IMG/VR virus record: IMGVR_UViG_3300042321_001819
Coordinates: 1 to 23,772 of that record
Length of the DNA stretch: 23,772 bases
Strand: one strand, 5' to 3'
From: a virus
Part shown: positions 14,505 to 21,819 of the stretch, piece by piece
Layout of the letters: the number at the start of each line of letters is the position of its first letter
Position numbering within the stretch: the stretch's first letter is position 1
Notes under the pieces: model-generated
The model's input: only the letters and a program-made list of their open reading frames with translations
The model's database searches: none
Told to the model about the DNA's origin: nothing
Made by a program: the position numbers and the translations under genes

Positions 14505-15158
14505 TTACTCTTCGGTTTCTTTTAACAGCTCTGGCTTGGTAATTGAAAATTTGTATTGTTTTTTGAGAAACATGCCAAGGGTGCCAGCTTCTTGTTGTTG
14601 TGCATAAAACACAAGTTTGTTGGCTTTGAACTCGGTCTCAAAAGGAGCGATCACTTGTGGTGCAGTGGTGCGATTAAAACTTGACACCATATGCAATGGG
14701 TTAAAGCATTGTTTGTTTCCACATGTTCGAGTGACGCTAAGCGTGCCCACATCGCCCCAGGCGCATTGATACACAGCCTTGTGCAGTGTTACGTTTTCGG
14801 CAGCTTGCTTGCTGTACGCAGCCCGATAAGAGGGCATGCACACGCGTTTCAGTTCCTTGTGCGTTGATCTTTTGGGCAGCCAGCAGTCACTGGTATTGCC
14901 TATCTCAATTGAGTCCCAGATTGTGGCGTACTTGTGTTTGTAGCGGGCGTCAAGGTAGTTGAGGTCAAAGCCACAGATGTTTGAAACAATCTTGTGGACG
15001 CACTCATAGCACCAATGTTGGTCTTGTTTGCGAATGGTGTGACCATGTGCGCAGGGATAGCCGACGTAGTAGCCAGCTTGCTCCAGGTCATCCTCCGATA
15101 GCTTGGTTAAGTCTCCTAAGTATTGAAAGGAGACTACCGCTTCAATTACCTTTGCCAT
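14505..15158 (-). CDS. HNH-type protein with N-terminal zinc knuckle, key His replaced
   Basis: This encodes 217 residues from ATG 15158 (MAKVIEAVVSFQYLG). The frame is open further upstream, but that part overlaps the preceding gene. Residues ~36-56 give a zinc-binding pattern (CAHGH...CYEC). Residues ~140-175 resemble the HNH_3 family: LHKAVYQCAWGD, then CGNKQCFNPLHMV, which corresponds to the family's xHxCxNxxCxNPxHL. The position usually held by the catalytic His before the first Cys appears to read Arg (TRTCGN), so activity is doubtful. It overlaps the upstream HNH-type gene by 17 bases. Homing-endonuclease descent is likely. Confidence 0.65.
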   Translation of the reverse strand: MAKVIEAVVSFQYLGDLTKLSEDDLEQAGYYVGYPCAHGHTIRKQDQHWCYECVHKIVSNICGFDLNYLDARYKHKYATIWDSIEIGNTSDCWLPKRSTHKELKRVCMPSYRAAYSKQAAENVTLHKAVYQCAWGDVGTLSVTRTCGNKQCFNPLHMVSSFNRTTAPQVIAPFETEFKANKLVFYAQQQEAGTLGMFLKKQYKFSITKPELLKETEE

Positions 15159-15531
15159 TTTGAGGATTGGTGTTGGGGTTGAAATCTGAGCGTGTGGTGC
15201 GTGGCTTGGCGGCTTTTGGCTTCTTCCTGGCAAAAAGGAAAAGAAGTTTCCGGTTGTCCTTCTCTGGGTTGTCATCACCATGAATGACATCCATGTTGCC
15301 GGGGTCCTTGCCCGTGCGTAGGTAGTACACGATGCGGTGAGCGTGGAACTGGTCGCCATTCATGCGAATGACGTAGTACTGGCCCGTGCCGTTCCACTTG
15401 CCAGCCATATCACCAGCCTTATGGCGGCCCGTTGTCTCCCGCCATTCCAGGGCACTGGGGTACTTGAGGGACAACTTGAGCTTGGCTCTGAGGTACCAGA
15501 GGGGTAGGAGAGGTTTGTACGCCCTTGGCAT
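15142..15531 (-). CDS. Small HNH-type endonuclease (paralogue of 15981-16292)
   Basis: This encodes 129 residues from ATG 15531 (MPRAYKPLLPLWYL), chosen because the paralogue downstream begins at the same point (MARSYKEMLPLWYV); the frame continues to 15582. The core HAHRIVYYLRTGKDPG then VIHGDDNPEKDNRKLL matches HNH_3-type nucleases (HRLV...TG.DP...V.H.D.N..DNR), with the central His present. A ~25-residue basic, Pro-rich tail (KPKAAKPRTTRSDFNP) follows, which the paralogue lacks. Its 3' end overlaps the next gene by 17 bases. By my count the paired copies share 66 of 103 aligned positions. Confidence 0.7.
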   Translation of the reverse strand: MPRAYKPLLPLWYLRAKLKLSLKYPSALEWRETTGRHKAGDMAGKWNGTGQYYVIRMNGDQFHAHRIVYYLRTGKDPGNMDVIHGDDNPEKDNRKLLFLFARKKPKAAKPRTTRSDFNPNTNPQNGKGN

Positions 15532-15602
15532 GGACTCCATAATCGGATAACCAATCATACATGTCCTGAATGGGTCCGTCAAGGAGCAGGGAGATAGGGT
15601 GA

Positions 15603-15821
15603 ATTTTTCCGACTATACCCCTATTTTATCTTTTATATAACCAGCATTACATTTTGGTCCATTTTGTAATTAGCCTTTGTCCAAATGCTTTGTATAATCG
15701 GAATCTCAGCCTTGTCTCAAAGCTGTCTCACTGAGCATGTATAGTCGGAAAGCATTACATTTTCACCCAAAATGTAATGTTGGCCATATAAAGGTTGAAG
15801 TGGGGGCATAGTCGGAAAAAT
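15603..15821. repeat. 14-bp perfect inverted repeats flanking ~190 bp
   Basis: ATTTTTCCGACTAT at 15603-15616 and ATAGTCGGAAAAAT at 15808-15821 are exact reverse complements. The homology may continue weakly into CCC-rich flanks on both sides. Two further forward copies of the core lie between them. Confidence 0.65.
15753..15779. repeat. 11-bp perfect hairpin
   Basis: CATTACATTTT (15753-15763) pairs with AAAATGTAATG (15769-15779) around a CACCC loop. It directly follows one TATAGTCGGAAA copy. It is AT-rich with no T-run, so it is not an intrinsic terminator. Confidence 0.65.
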
Positions 15822-15848
15822 AACCCACCCTTTGCCCTTTCAACCGTC

Positions 15849-15873
15849 TTTATGCGTACTCACTCCGCATAAA
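15849..15873. repeat. 8-bp perfect hairpin
   Basis: TTTATGCG (15849-15856) and CGCATAAA (15866-15873) are exact reverse complements with a nine-base loop. It lies in the non-coding island downstream of the motif cluster. Confidence 0.5.
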
Positions 15874-15934
15874 AACACCATCCCCTGGTACAAACCAACT
15901 ACTTTACTTCCGTTTCTCGGTCTTATTGCCCAAT

Positions 15935-15960
15935 AAAAAGCCCCCGCTGGTGCAGGGGCT
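15935..15960 (-). terminator. Intrinsic terminator after the 15981-16292 gene
   Basis: On the minus strand AGCCCC (from 15960) and GGGGCT (to 15939) form a GC-rich stem with inner GC pairs, followed by TTTTT ATT. It begins 20 bases past the stop at 15981, as expected for the end of that minus-strand gene. Confidence 0.8.
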
Positions 15961-15980
15961 CTTGTCTCACTTGTATCAAA

Positions 15981-16292
15981 TCACTTGCGCTGGTACAAAG
16001 CCAGCTCCTTTCTGTTGTCGCGTTCGGGGTTGCTGTTGGCGTAGATGACATCTTTGCTGCCGGGATCCTTGCCTGTTCTCAGGAAGTACACCAAGCGATG
16101 CGCGTGGTACTGATCGCCGTTCATTCGGACTAGGTAGTAATTTCCTGGTTTGATCAGCTTGCCAGCCATCTCTCCTTTTGTATGCCAGCCAGTTGTTTCA
16201 AGCCATTCCAAACCACTGGGGTAGCGGTCAGAAAGTTTGATTTTTGTTTGAACGTACCAGAGGGGTAGCATCTCCTTGTAAGAACGTGCCAT
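15981..16292 (-). CDS. Small HNH-type protein, central His replaced by Tyr
   Basis: This encodes 103 residues from ATG 16292 (MARSYKEMLPLWYV). It is a paralogue of the gene at 15142-15531, aligning end to end without gaps and lacking the paralogue's basic tail. The framework HAHRLVYFLRTGKDPG and NPERDNRKEL is intact, but the expected VIH of the HNH core reads VIY, followed by ANSN instead of GDDN. This change should abolish nuclease activity if the family assignment is right, so it may be a decaying or repurposed copy. A good intrinsic terminator follows within 25 bases. Confidence 0.65.
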   Translation of the reverse strand: MARSYKEMLPLWYVQTKIKLSDRYPSGLEWLETTGWHTKGEMAGKLIKPGNYYLVRMNGDQYHAHRLVYFLRTGKDPGSKDVIYANSNPERDNRKELALYQRK

Positions 16293-16387
16293 GGGCAGGG
16301 CAGTGGTGCCAAGGGATGTTAGCACTTGAATAGTCGACTAAACCCAGCCGCTAACCTTGGCCCCATCAAAGTGGTTTTTTGCCAATG

Positions 16388-16412
16388 AAAAACCCCCGCC
16401 GAAGCGAGGGTT
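16388..16412 (-). terminator. Intrinsic terminator after the glycosyltransferase gene
   Basis: On the minus strand AACCC-T-CGC, a TTCG tetraloop, then GCG-G-GGGTT and TTTTT. The stem has one mismatch. It begins 15 bases past the stop at 16427 and would end glycosyltransferase transcription before the HNH-type gene. Confidence 0.8.
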
Positions 16413-16426
16413 GATCTCCACCATGG

Positions 16427-17710
16427 TCAGGCTACCGCACCTATCAGACGTTTCTTGCGTTTTTCTTTTTTCTTCTCCTTCTTGCTTACCGGTTCTTCCG
16501 CCTGAGTCGAGTGCGCATCCCCATAGGAGCCCTCTAGGACCTCCTGGAACAGCCCTGCAAACTGAGGTGCGATGTTGTCCCAGTCGTAGCAGGGGGAGGT
16601 GGCACGCTCGTAGCAGAGGCGTGCAGTCTCATCAAGCTTCTCACGGTTCTCATAGAGATCTGTCAAGATTTCAGCGAGGTGATCAGCGGATGGGCAGGGC
16701 ATTTCCCGTGCGTAGTTCGTATCCACATCTACGTGGTCACAACGGATAAGGCGACCAGCACCCTCAAAGATCTCCTTAGTACTGGTATGGTCAGGCACCA
16801 CCTGAGCAACACGGCAGCCCGCATGCTCATGGTTGACCAGTCCGTGGCCCTCACCCTTGCAAGTGTTGACGCCTACGTCAGCTGCGTTATAGATCGCATT
16901 CAGGAAGTCCACCTCCACATTTGGCGGTCCCTCGGATTGCGCAGTAAGGATGATGCGTCCATTGGGATCCAACCCTTCCCGACCCATTGCCCTGGCAAAC
17001 AGTGGCATCAAGTCCCAACCTTGATCCTTGAGTCCCATGTGTAGATACAGTTGCGTATCCGGCTTGTCCTTCGCAAACTTGGCAAAAGCTTCAACCGTAA
17101 TGTCGATGCGTTTGCGGAACTGGTTGCGGTTACCGTTGAACACCACAAAGATGTCATCCGACAGGCCAAGCCGCTTACGAGCCTCACTCTTATCCATGGG
17201 ATAGAACTGACCCTTGGTGATACCGTGAGGAATCACAGCGATAGGCTTCTGGTAACCAGCAGCCACCACTTCTTTTGCACCAAATTCCGTATAGCAGATG
17301 GACGCATCCCACTCATTCATGGTGTCAAGGATGCACCCAGTCCAGCCGTAGCTGTCCATGGGGTAGTAACCAATAAATTTGAAGGCGCCAGTCTGGTGAA
17401 TGTCCTGGATCTGACGATACAACTCATTCAGAATCCACAGATCATTCATGATGAAGATGAGATCTGGCTTCTCTTTCTCTACAATCTCTCGAATGCGTTG
17501 CTCACCAAAGGGTGCGGTCTGATGTCGAGTAGACGAGGGATAAATCAGGTACTTATCACAGAGTGAATGTGGGTCACCCCACCAGTTATTGCCGAGCACT
17601 ACAACTTCATAGTCATCGCAAAGACGCTCAAGCACATTTTCCGTGACACGAGCAAACCCGGTTTTGGCGATGATGTCACCGGACCAGAGCAGTTTAGGAC
17701 GTTTGGTCAT
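16427..17710 (-). CDS. GT-B fold glycosyltransferase (GT4-like)
   Basis: This encodes 427 residues. The N-terminal domain opens with PKLLWSGDIIAKTGFARV and has the Gly-rich contact loop of GT-B enzymes. The linker AVIPHGITKGQFYP is typical of GT4-type transferases. The C-terminal domain contains VVFNGNRNQFRKRID (start of the nucleotide-sugar-binding half) and GVNTCKGEGHGLVNHEHAGCRVAQ, which corresponds to the family's EGFGLxxxEAxAxG donor-binding motif. A Lys-rich tail (SKKEKKKEKRKKR) closes the protein. It transfers a sugar from a nucleotide donor; the acceptor could be host surface polysaccharide, a virion protein or modified DNA, and nothing here decides which. It has its own terminator downstream and a palindrome over its probable start region. 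Confidence 0.88.
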   Translation of the reverse strand: MTKRPKLLWSGDIIAKTGFARVTENVLERLCDDYEVVVLGNNWWGDPHSLCDKYLIYPSSTRHQTAPFGEQRIREIVEKEKPDLIFIMNDLWILNELYRQIQDIHQTGAFKFIGYYPMDSYGWTGCILDTMNEWDASICYTEFGAKEVVAAGYQKPIAVIPHGITKGQFYPMDKSEARKRLGLSDDIFVVFNGNRNQFRKRIDITVEAFAKFAKDKPDTQLYLHMGLKDQGWDLMPLFARAMGREGLDPNGRIILTAQSEGPPNVEVDFLNAIYNAADVGVNTCKGEGHGLVNHEHAGCRVAQVVPDHTSTKEIFEGAGRLIRCDHVDVDTNYAREMPCPSADHLAEILTDLYENREKLDETARLCYERATSPCYDWDNIAPQFAGLFQEVLEGSYGDAHSTQAEEPVSKKEKKKEKRKKRLIGAVA

Positions 17711-17712
17711 TT

Positions 17713-17730
17713 AACAAGAAGTTTCTTGTT
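17713..17730. promoter_or_regulatory. 8-bp palindrome over the glycosyltransferase leader
   Basis: AACAAGAA (17713-17720), GT, TTCTTGTT (17723-17730), immediately upstream of the minus-strand ATG at 17710. A -10-like TATAGT reads on the minus strand at 17738-17733, so the palindrome would cover the transcription start and leader. Operator or RNA hairpin are both possible. The rest of 17731-17891 holds no gene I can see. Confidence 0.45.
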
Positions 17731-17891
17731 TAACTATACCTAATTAAGTAAAAAATTTAGCGATAGCCCGTGAAGGACGCCCACAGGTTCAGGCCTTTGT
17801 GCAGTAAACTTATGGAAGCGTCGCCTTTGTAGTGCCAAAACCTTTTCTTTCAGTTGTTTTTATTTCGGAAATCCAATGCCGGGAAGGTCGT

Positions 17892-18374
17892 ATGTCCGAG
17901 CATCCGTTATATGACACATGGCGCGGGATGCTTGAGCGTTGCAAAAACAAGAACTCGCCTGCATACGCTAGGTACGGCGGCAAGGGAATTAGAGTTCACG
18001 AAGAATGGGCAAGCAAAGAACGTCACCCACTGTTCAAAAGATGGAGTAAGGGTTTTTGTTCTTTTTTAGAATACATTGAATTGCATTTGGGATTTAAGCC
18101 AGAGGGGTTTTCGCTAGACCGTGTGAACTCTATGCAAGGTTATGCACCAGGTAATTTGAGATGGGCAAACGCGTCTTTGCAAAAGAAGAATCAAAAAGTT
18201 GCAAACAAAACAGGATACAAATACGTTTACCCCGTTGCGGGGTCAAGCAAGTGGCAAGGTGAGTACAAGCATGGTAAAAAACGTTTTTACGTGGGTGTGT
18301 TTGACACCAAAGAAGAGGCTCATTTAGCTGTTTTAGTCCACCGACTTGAGCACATGTGGCCTACGCATCTCTAA
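17892..18374 (+). CDS. HNH homing endonuclease with C-terminal AP2 DNA-binding domain
   Basis: This encodes 160 residues from ATG 17892, chosen because GGGAAGG lies five bases upstream; a GTG at 17832 is in frame but has no such site. Residues ~4-105 show the free-standing phage HNH-like pattern: HPLYDTWRGMLERC, YARYGGKGIRVHEEW, SLDRVNSMQGYAPGNLRWA. Residues ~108-158 form an AP2-type domain: GYKYVYPVAGSSKWQGEY, then KKRFYVGVFDTKEEAHLA. This architecture is a known mobile homing endonuclease type. It lies on the strand opposite its neighbours and overlaps the 3' end of speD by 14 bases. Confidence 0.85.
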   Translation: MSEHPLYDTWRGMLERCKNKNSPAYARYGGKGIRVHEEWASKERHPLFKRWSKGFCSFLEYIELHLGFKPEGFSLDRVNSMQGYAPGNLRWANASLQKKNQKVANKTGYKYVYPVAGSSKWQGEYKHGKKRFYVGVFDTKEEAHLAVLVHRLEHMWPTHL

Positions 18375-18714
18375 AAACTTTTCGTTGAATTTCTTTTTGT
18401 TCACATGTTTGAGCCCTGAGTTTTGTTTTTAAAAACTCGGCAGCGCGGTGAGTTTGTGTTTTATCTCCACAAGTATAAAGATCAACTGCTGCATAACCTT
18501 CGCAAGGCCAAGTGTGGATACTTGCGTGGGACTCTGCCAATAATGCAAGCAGTGTCACGCCTTGCGGCTCAAATTTTTCACCAATAATCCGTAGGATATT
18601 GGCTTTAGCCATAACAAGAGAAGCCTCAAGCAATCGCTGAAGCTCCTCGTAGTCATTCAAAACCTCTGGGTCACACCCATAGAGATCTAAAATTAAGTGG
18701 CGACCGTTGCTCAC
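18361..18714 (-). CDS. speD: S-adenosylmethionine decarboxylase (pyruvoyl enzyme)
   Basis: This encodes 117 residues, the size of the bacterial class 1b enzyme. It decarboxylates SAM to supply aminopropyl groups for spermidine. HLILDLYGCD (6-15) is the family start. LLAESHASIHTWP (58-70) carries the self-cleavage site Glu61-Ser62, whose Ser becomes the pyruvoyl group, and His67. AAVDLYTCGD (75-84) carries the catalytic Cys82. The WPE that usually follows reads WPCEG, a minor change. Its start overlaps the primase-helicase stop by four bases, so the two are co-translated. Cyanophages often carry speD, presumably to raise polyamines. The C-terminal ~15 residues lie within the overlap with the convergent HNH-AP2 gene and end KVFRDA. 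Confidence 0.92.
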   Translation of the reverse strand: MSNGRHLILDLYGCDPEVLNDYEELQRLLEASLVMAKANILRIIGEKFEPQGVTLLALLAESHASIHTWPCEGYAAVDLYTCGDKTQTHRAAEFLKTKLRAQTCEQKEIQRKVFRDA

Positions 18715-21338
18715 ATTTCTTCTGCAGCAACTTCCATTGTCTCATTAGTAGGTACATCTAGGGTAGATCCGTAGAAATCCCGATACTTTTCACGGTCGGA
18801 AGACACTTCCACAATTGACGGGTAAGCGTCATACTTTTGATTGGACTCCCGTACGGCGGCATTAAATACCCGCATACCTTTGGTGTTCTTGGTGGCATAG
18901 ACATTTAGCTTGAGCTGGTGCTTGCAGATGTCAAGGAACAGGGGTTCAAACCGACCACGTGACATGATGCCAACGTTGCAGCTACGGCAGAACTCTGCAT
19001 AACTTGCATACATCCACTGGTTCCAGTTCATGTATGCACCTGAGCTTCCACCCGGCAGCGGTTTACAAAAACCAACGGGAGCAGATGCACCTGGGTCAAA
19101 TACGACCTTGTGATCCAGCCAATCTAACAGTGGGTTGGAACGCAGGCTTTGCTGCTTCTCATACCGCTGGAAGAAATCAACTTTCTTGCCGGTCTCCATT
19201 AGGTATGTCCGCATTTCTTCTGCAGACATATCCAATAGCCAGTTCACCAAACCGGGCAGCATAGGTGCAAACACACCTTGCGGCATACCCTTGGCATCAA
19301 ACTTGATCAGTTCTTTTTGCTCTGCTTGTCCACCTTCAAATGGACGATCAAACGGAACGGTAAGACGGCGACGAGCAAGACCAGAAGTGTAGTCAGTGGA
19401 CTGAATAGCTTCGTTGGCCGTAATCATGACGACCCCATGGTACTGGAAGGGATCTTGACTTTCGGTCTGATACTTGCGTTCAGAACGAATCCAGTCATTA
19501 CCAGTGATGGCCTTCAGTTTTGATACCGACCCACCCCAACGGTCTGCATCCTGGAACAGCAGAAGCTTTTTACCCATGTAGCTAGCTGCCTCAAACCTGT
19601 TCTTCTCCAGATTCTCAAAGTCTGTTGAGTAGGTGTTTTGCTTACCGACCAGTGCTACAGCTAGGTTTGCGTAGGTGGATTTACCTGATTTACCTGGACC
19701 CACAATCTCAATAAACTTCTGGATCTCGTAGCAACCCAGGAGTGTGGCACGCAACCATGCACGTAGAACCTGAGCACGTTGCCAGCTACCGTGTTGAGTG
19801 TGCTTCAGCCAGATAACAATTTCTTCACAAGTGGCAGATGCGTCATAGTTGTACGGCATCTGTTGGATCATGTGAAGCTCCCTATCAAAAGGAAGTAGTT
19901 CACGTGTATCAATATTAAGGACACCATTGGTGAACAGCAGGTACTCACCACCTTCATACCAATTGTCAAATGCCAACTCAGCCTGCAGCTGAGCAAAGAC
20001 ATCATTCATGAGGTTCGTGCTAAACCCCTTGGGGAGGAAGTCACCCAACTCTTTGAGCTTGCCCCTTATATCACCAAGTACATCGATCTTGGTCAGCGGT
20101 GACCAAAGGCCTTTCTTTTTGTCCTTCTCATATAAGAAGAACTGACCATGGGGTTGACTGTACAGCAGATTGCCCCTATACAGTTGGAGCAATACATCCG
20201 TGACCTTGTCCGATGAAGGGTTCCGTCCTTTGGAGTCTTCTCCTTCTTTGTTTACCTGTGTTGCCGGCACACGCTTCGTCTTCTTTTCAAAAACAGGCGC
20301 CTGCTCTAATGTGGTTCCCTGACTCATCTCTAGATCCTGTTCTAATTCTTCCAGCAATTTCGACACATGTTCTAATGTCGCATCATCGACATTCATCGCC
20401 CTGTGATCCTGGGGCGGCTGCCAACCGTTCTCCTTCGCAATGTGAACAAGAGAACCAATCCCACGACCACCACCACGACTGAAGGACAGCCAGCGGCGGT
20501 GACATTCACCTTCCTTGTACTTCTCCGATTGCTTGGACCAGTTATCCCATTCATCTAACAGGGATTCGTCCAGCGAATGAAGCGACTGACCGACTGTGAT
20601 CCAAATGTCATAGTCGTCAGTTGCTTCCGGAGGCAGTGCCCACATTGCCTCCCTTGCCAACTTCATGTCCCGATCAAGATCGATCTGAACATTGACTGCA
20701 AAACTTGGACCAACAAGCCGAGTAGTTTCCTTGGCAGGAACCCCTTGCTTTACGTTTTTGTTGATGATGGCATTCAGCAGCCATTCCGGAAACTCAGGCA
20801 GTTCCTGGACCCACTCAAAACCACAGTCCTCACCCGTAAAGTAACCATCGGTTTCAGGGTGCAGACCCATTAGCACACCCTGGTGCCGCTTCCAAAGAAT
20901 CTCAAGTTTTTCTTTGTTCTCTTCTCCGTGCCAAGTGTATTTGTTTCTGACGAAATGCTTGTGATTTTCCCGTTTCAAGCGGTAAAGCTTGCGTTCACGC
21001 CCGATTTTGCCACTGAAAACGGTCAGCGTTTGGGGCAATGCTTCATTAAGAGGCAAGCCAGAGATTTGTTCAATAAGTGGATAGATGCTCGGTCCATCAA
21101 CATCAACCCAGACCAGGCCATAAGGATAGTTGTAAACAGGGCCGCCAAGCAAACCGACAGCTTTGCATTTGCCGGTAAGGATTTCCTCCTCAATTTCCTG
21201 TGCACTAAATGGCTTGTTCTGCCAACCTGATACATATGGATCTTTGTTCGCGCCAAGCGGCGTGAGCGGCCAATCCTTGGGGATGTAGTCAAGACGTACC
21301 TCGCCGGGCTTCAGTGTCAATTGTTGTTTGCTTGTCAT
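18711..21338 (-). CDS. Primase-polymerase with SF3 helicase (PrimPol/PriCT-2/D5-like replicase)
   Basis: This encodes 875 residues. Residues ~15-190 form an archaeo-eukaryotic-type PrimPol domain with the metal-binding acidic pair Asp79/Asp81 (VWVDVDG), an FSGK-type second motif (108-111) and a later GLHPETDGYF segment. Residues ~225-305 match PriCT-2 (DYDIWITVGQSLHSL, then RRWLSFSRGGG). A charged linker precedes a ~480-residue helicase part with Walker A GPGKSGKST (547-555), Walker B KLLLFQDAD (591-599), the SF3 motif VVMITAN (636-642) and an Arg-rich GLARRRLTVPF. It would lay primers and unwind DNA at phage forks. It heads speD, and two small genes precede it on the same strand. Confidence 0.9.
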   Translation of the reverse strand: MTSKQQLTLKPGEVRLDYIPKDWPLTPLGANKDPYVSGWQNKPFSAQEIEEEILTGKCKAVGLLGGPVYNYPYGLVWVDVDGPSIYPLIEQISGLPLNEALPQTLTVFSGKIGRERKLYRLKRENHKHFVRNKYTWHGEENKEKLEILWKRHQGVLMGLHPETDGYFTGEDCGFEWVQELPEFPEWLLNAIINKNVKQGVPAKETTRLVGPSFAVNVQIDLDRDMKLAREAMWALPPEATDDYDIWITVGQSLHSLDESLLDEWDNWSKQSEKYKEGECHRRWLSFSRGGGRGIGSLVHIAKENGWQPPQDHRAMNVDDATLEHVSKLLEELEQDLEMSQGTTLEQAPVFEKKTKRVPATQVNKEGEDSKGRNPSSDKVTDVLLQLYRGNLLYSQPHGQFFLYEKDKKKGLWSPLTKIDVLGDIRGKLKELGDFLPKGFSTNLMNDVFAQLQAELAFDNWYEGGEYLLFTNGVLNIDTRELLPFDRELHMIQQMPYNYDASATCEEIVIWLKHTQHGSWQRAQVLRAWLRATLLGCYEIQKFIEIVGPGKSGKSTYANLAVALVGKQNTYSTDFENLEKNRFEAASYMGKKLLLFQDADRWGGSVSKLKAITGNDWIRSERKYQTESQDPFQYHGVVMITANEAIQSTDYTSGLARRRLTVPFDRPFEGGQAEQKELIKFDAKGMPQGVFAPMLPGLVNWLLDMSAEEMRTYLMETGKKVDFFQRYEKQQSLRSNPLLDWLDHKVVFDPGASAPVGFCKPLPGGSSGAYMNWNQWMYASYAEFCRSCNVGIMSRGRFEPLFLDICKHQLKLNVYATKNTKGMRVFNAAVRESNQKYDAYPSIVEVSSDREKYRDFYGSTLDVPTNETMEVAAEEM

Positions 21339-21520
21339 GCTTCTGTTTGCTGCTTGATCTCCACTTTAAAGTCCCGCTCAGGGAATACTGCGTCCTTCAC
21401 CAACGTATACGCATGAAGATGCATGTAAGTAGGCAAGAGAAAACAATCCCCATCCATCGCATTCATCATGCGATTTTGGAGTGCGTTTATCCACTCGCCT
21501 ACGGAAACCGGGATTTCCAT
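21335..21520 (-). CDS. 61-residue hypothetical protein coupled to the primase-helicase
   Basis: ATG at 21520; the TGA stop overlaps the primase-helicase ATG (ATGA), which supports a real gene and translational coupling. The product MEIPVSVGEWINALQNRMM, then MDGDCFLLPTYMHLHAYTL, shows no known domain or membrane segment. No good ribosome site is seen. It may be a replication accessory peptide; this is only positional inference. Confidence 0.6.
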   Translation of the reverse strand: MEIPVSVGEWINALQNRMMNAMDGDCFLLPTYMHLHAYTLVKDAVFPERDFKVEIKQQTEA

Positions 21521-21594
21521 AGGAGGCTTGACTTGTGTGTCTTCTTATCCTACGGCCGCCAATCCAAGAGGGCCATCAAGATTTTGTTAAATCA

Positions 21595-21777
21595 CTAAGT
21601 CTTATTGGACTCATACGAAAAATTCCACGGGTTCTTTTTATCGACCTCATCCCATTCGTCCATCAGTCTGTTGTAAACATCTACAGGATCCTGCCTAGTC
21701 TTAATGCAAGACGAAGTTGCGACAGACCAGGCAATACGCTTGCGTCTCTCCATGGGATCATCAGTATTCCAGGGCAT
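21595..21777 (-). CDS. 60-residue hypothetical protein
   Basis: ATG at 21777 (MPWNTDDPMERRKRIAW); a second ATG at 21753 is possible. The product is helical and charged, ending DVYNRLMDEWDEVDKKNPW and a short polar tail. I recognise no family. It is the first gene of the minus-strand run that leads into the primase-helicase, with 74 bases to the next gene, and it is read divergently from the GIY-YIG gene across a 49-base gap. Confidence 0.5.
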   Translation of the reverse strand: MPWNTDDPMERRKRIAWSVATSSCIKTRQDPVDVYNRLMDEWDEVDKKNPWNFSYESNKT

Positions 21778-21807
21778 AACACTGCTGCTTATGTGTTAAT
21801 ATCATAC

Positions 21808-21819
21808 ACAGCTAGCTGT
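21808..21819. promoter_or_regulatory. 12-bp perfect palindrome between divergent genes
   Basis: ACAGCTAGCTGT at 21808-21819 reads the same on both strands. It lies in the 49-base gap between a minus-strand gene starting at 21777 and the GIY-YIG gene starting at 21827, a position fitting an operator. Confidence 0.45.

Larger units (their letters stand above)
15583..15980. other. Non-coding island with repeated TATAGTCGGAA motifs and hairpins
   Basis: I see no convincing gene in these 398 bases. They contain repeated copies of a TAT-A/G-TCGGAA motif: reverse orientation at 15604-15617, forward at 15693-15703, 15740-15751 and 15807-15820. A related ATAATCGGAT lies at 15538-15548, just upstream of the HNH start. 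AGCATTACATTTT occurs at 15643 and again at 15751. The island lies between two paralogous HNH-type genes and ends in the terminator of the second. It could hold phage promoters, protein-binding sites, an origin, or the remains of a mobile unit. Confidence 0.6.

Noticed and set aside
15159-15359. Upstream extension of the HNH-type protein at 14505-15158
   Set aside because: The added 67 residues lie wholly inside the preceding gene and are Thr/Pro-rich noise; the ATG at 15158 gives a normal overlap and a sensible N-terminus.
17761-17831. Possible tRNA (GGTTCAGG-type word)
   Set aside because: No cloverleaf, acceptor stem or anticodon arm could be drawn; other TTCAA-type words lie inside coding genes.
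19004-21230. Several plus-strand ORFs opposite the primase-helicase
   Set aside because: All lie inside a minus-strand gene with intact PrimPol and SF3 motifs and have no recognisable product.
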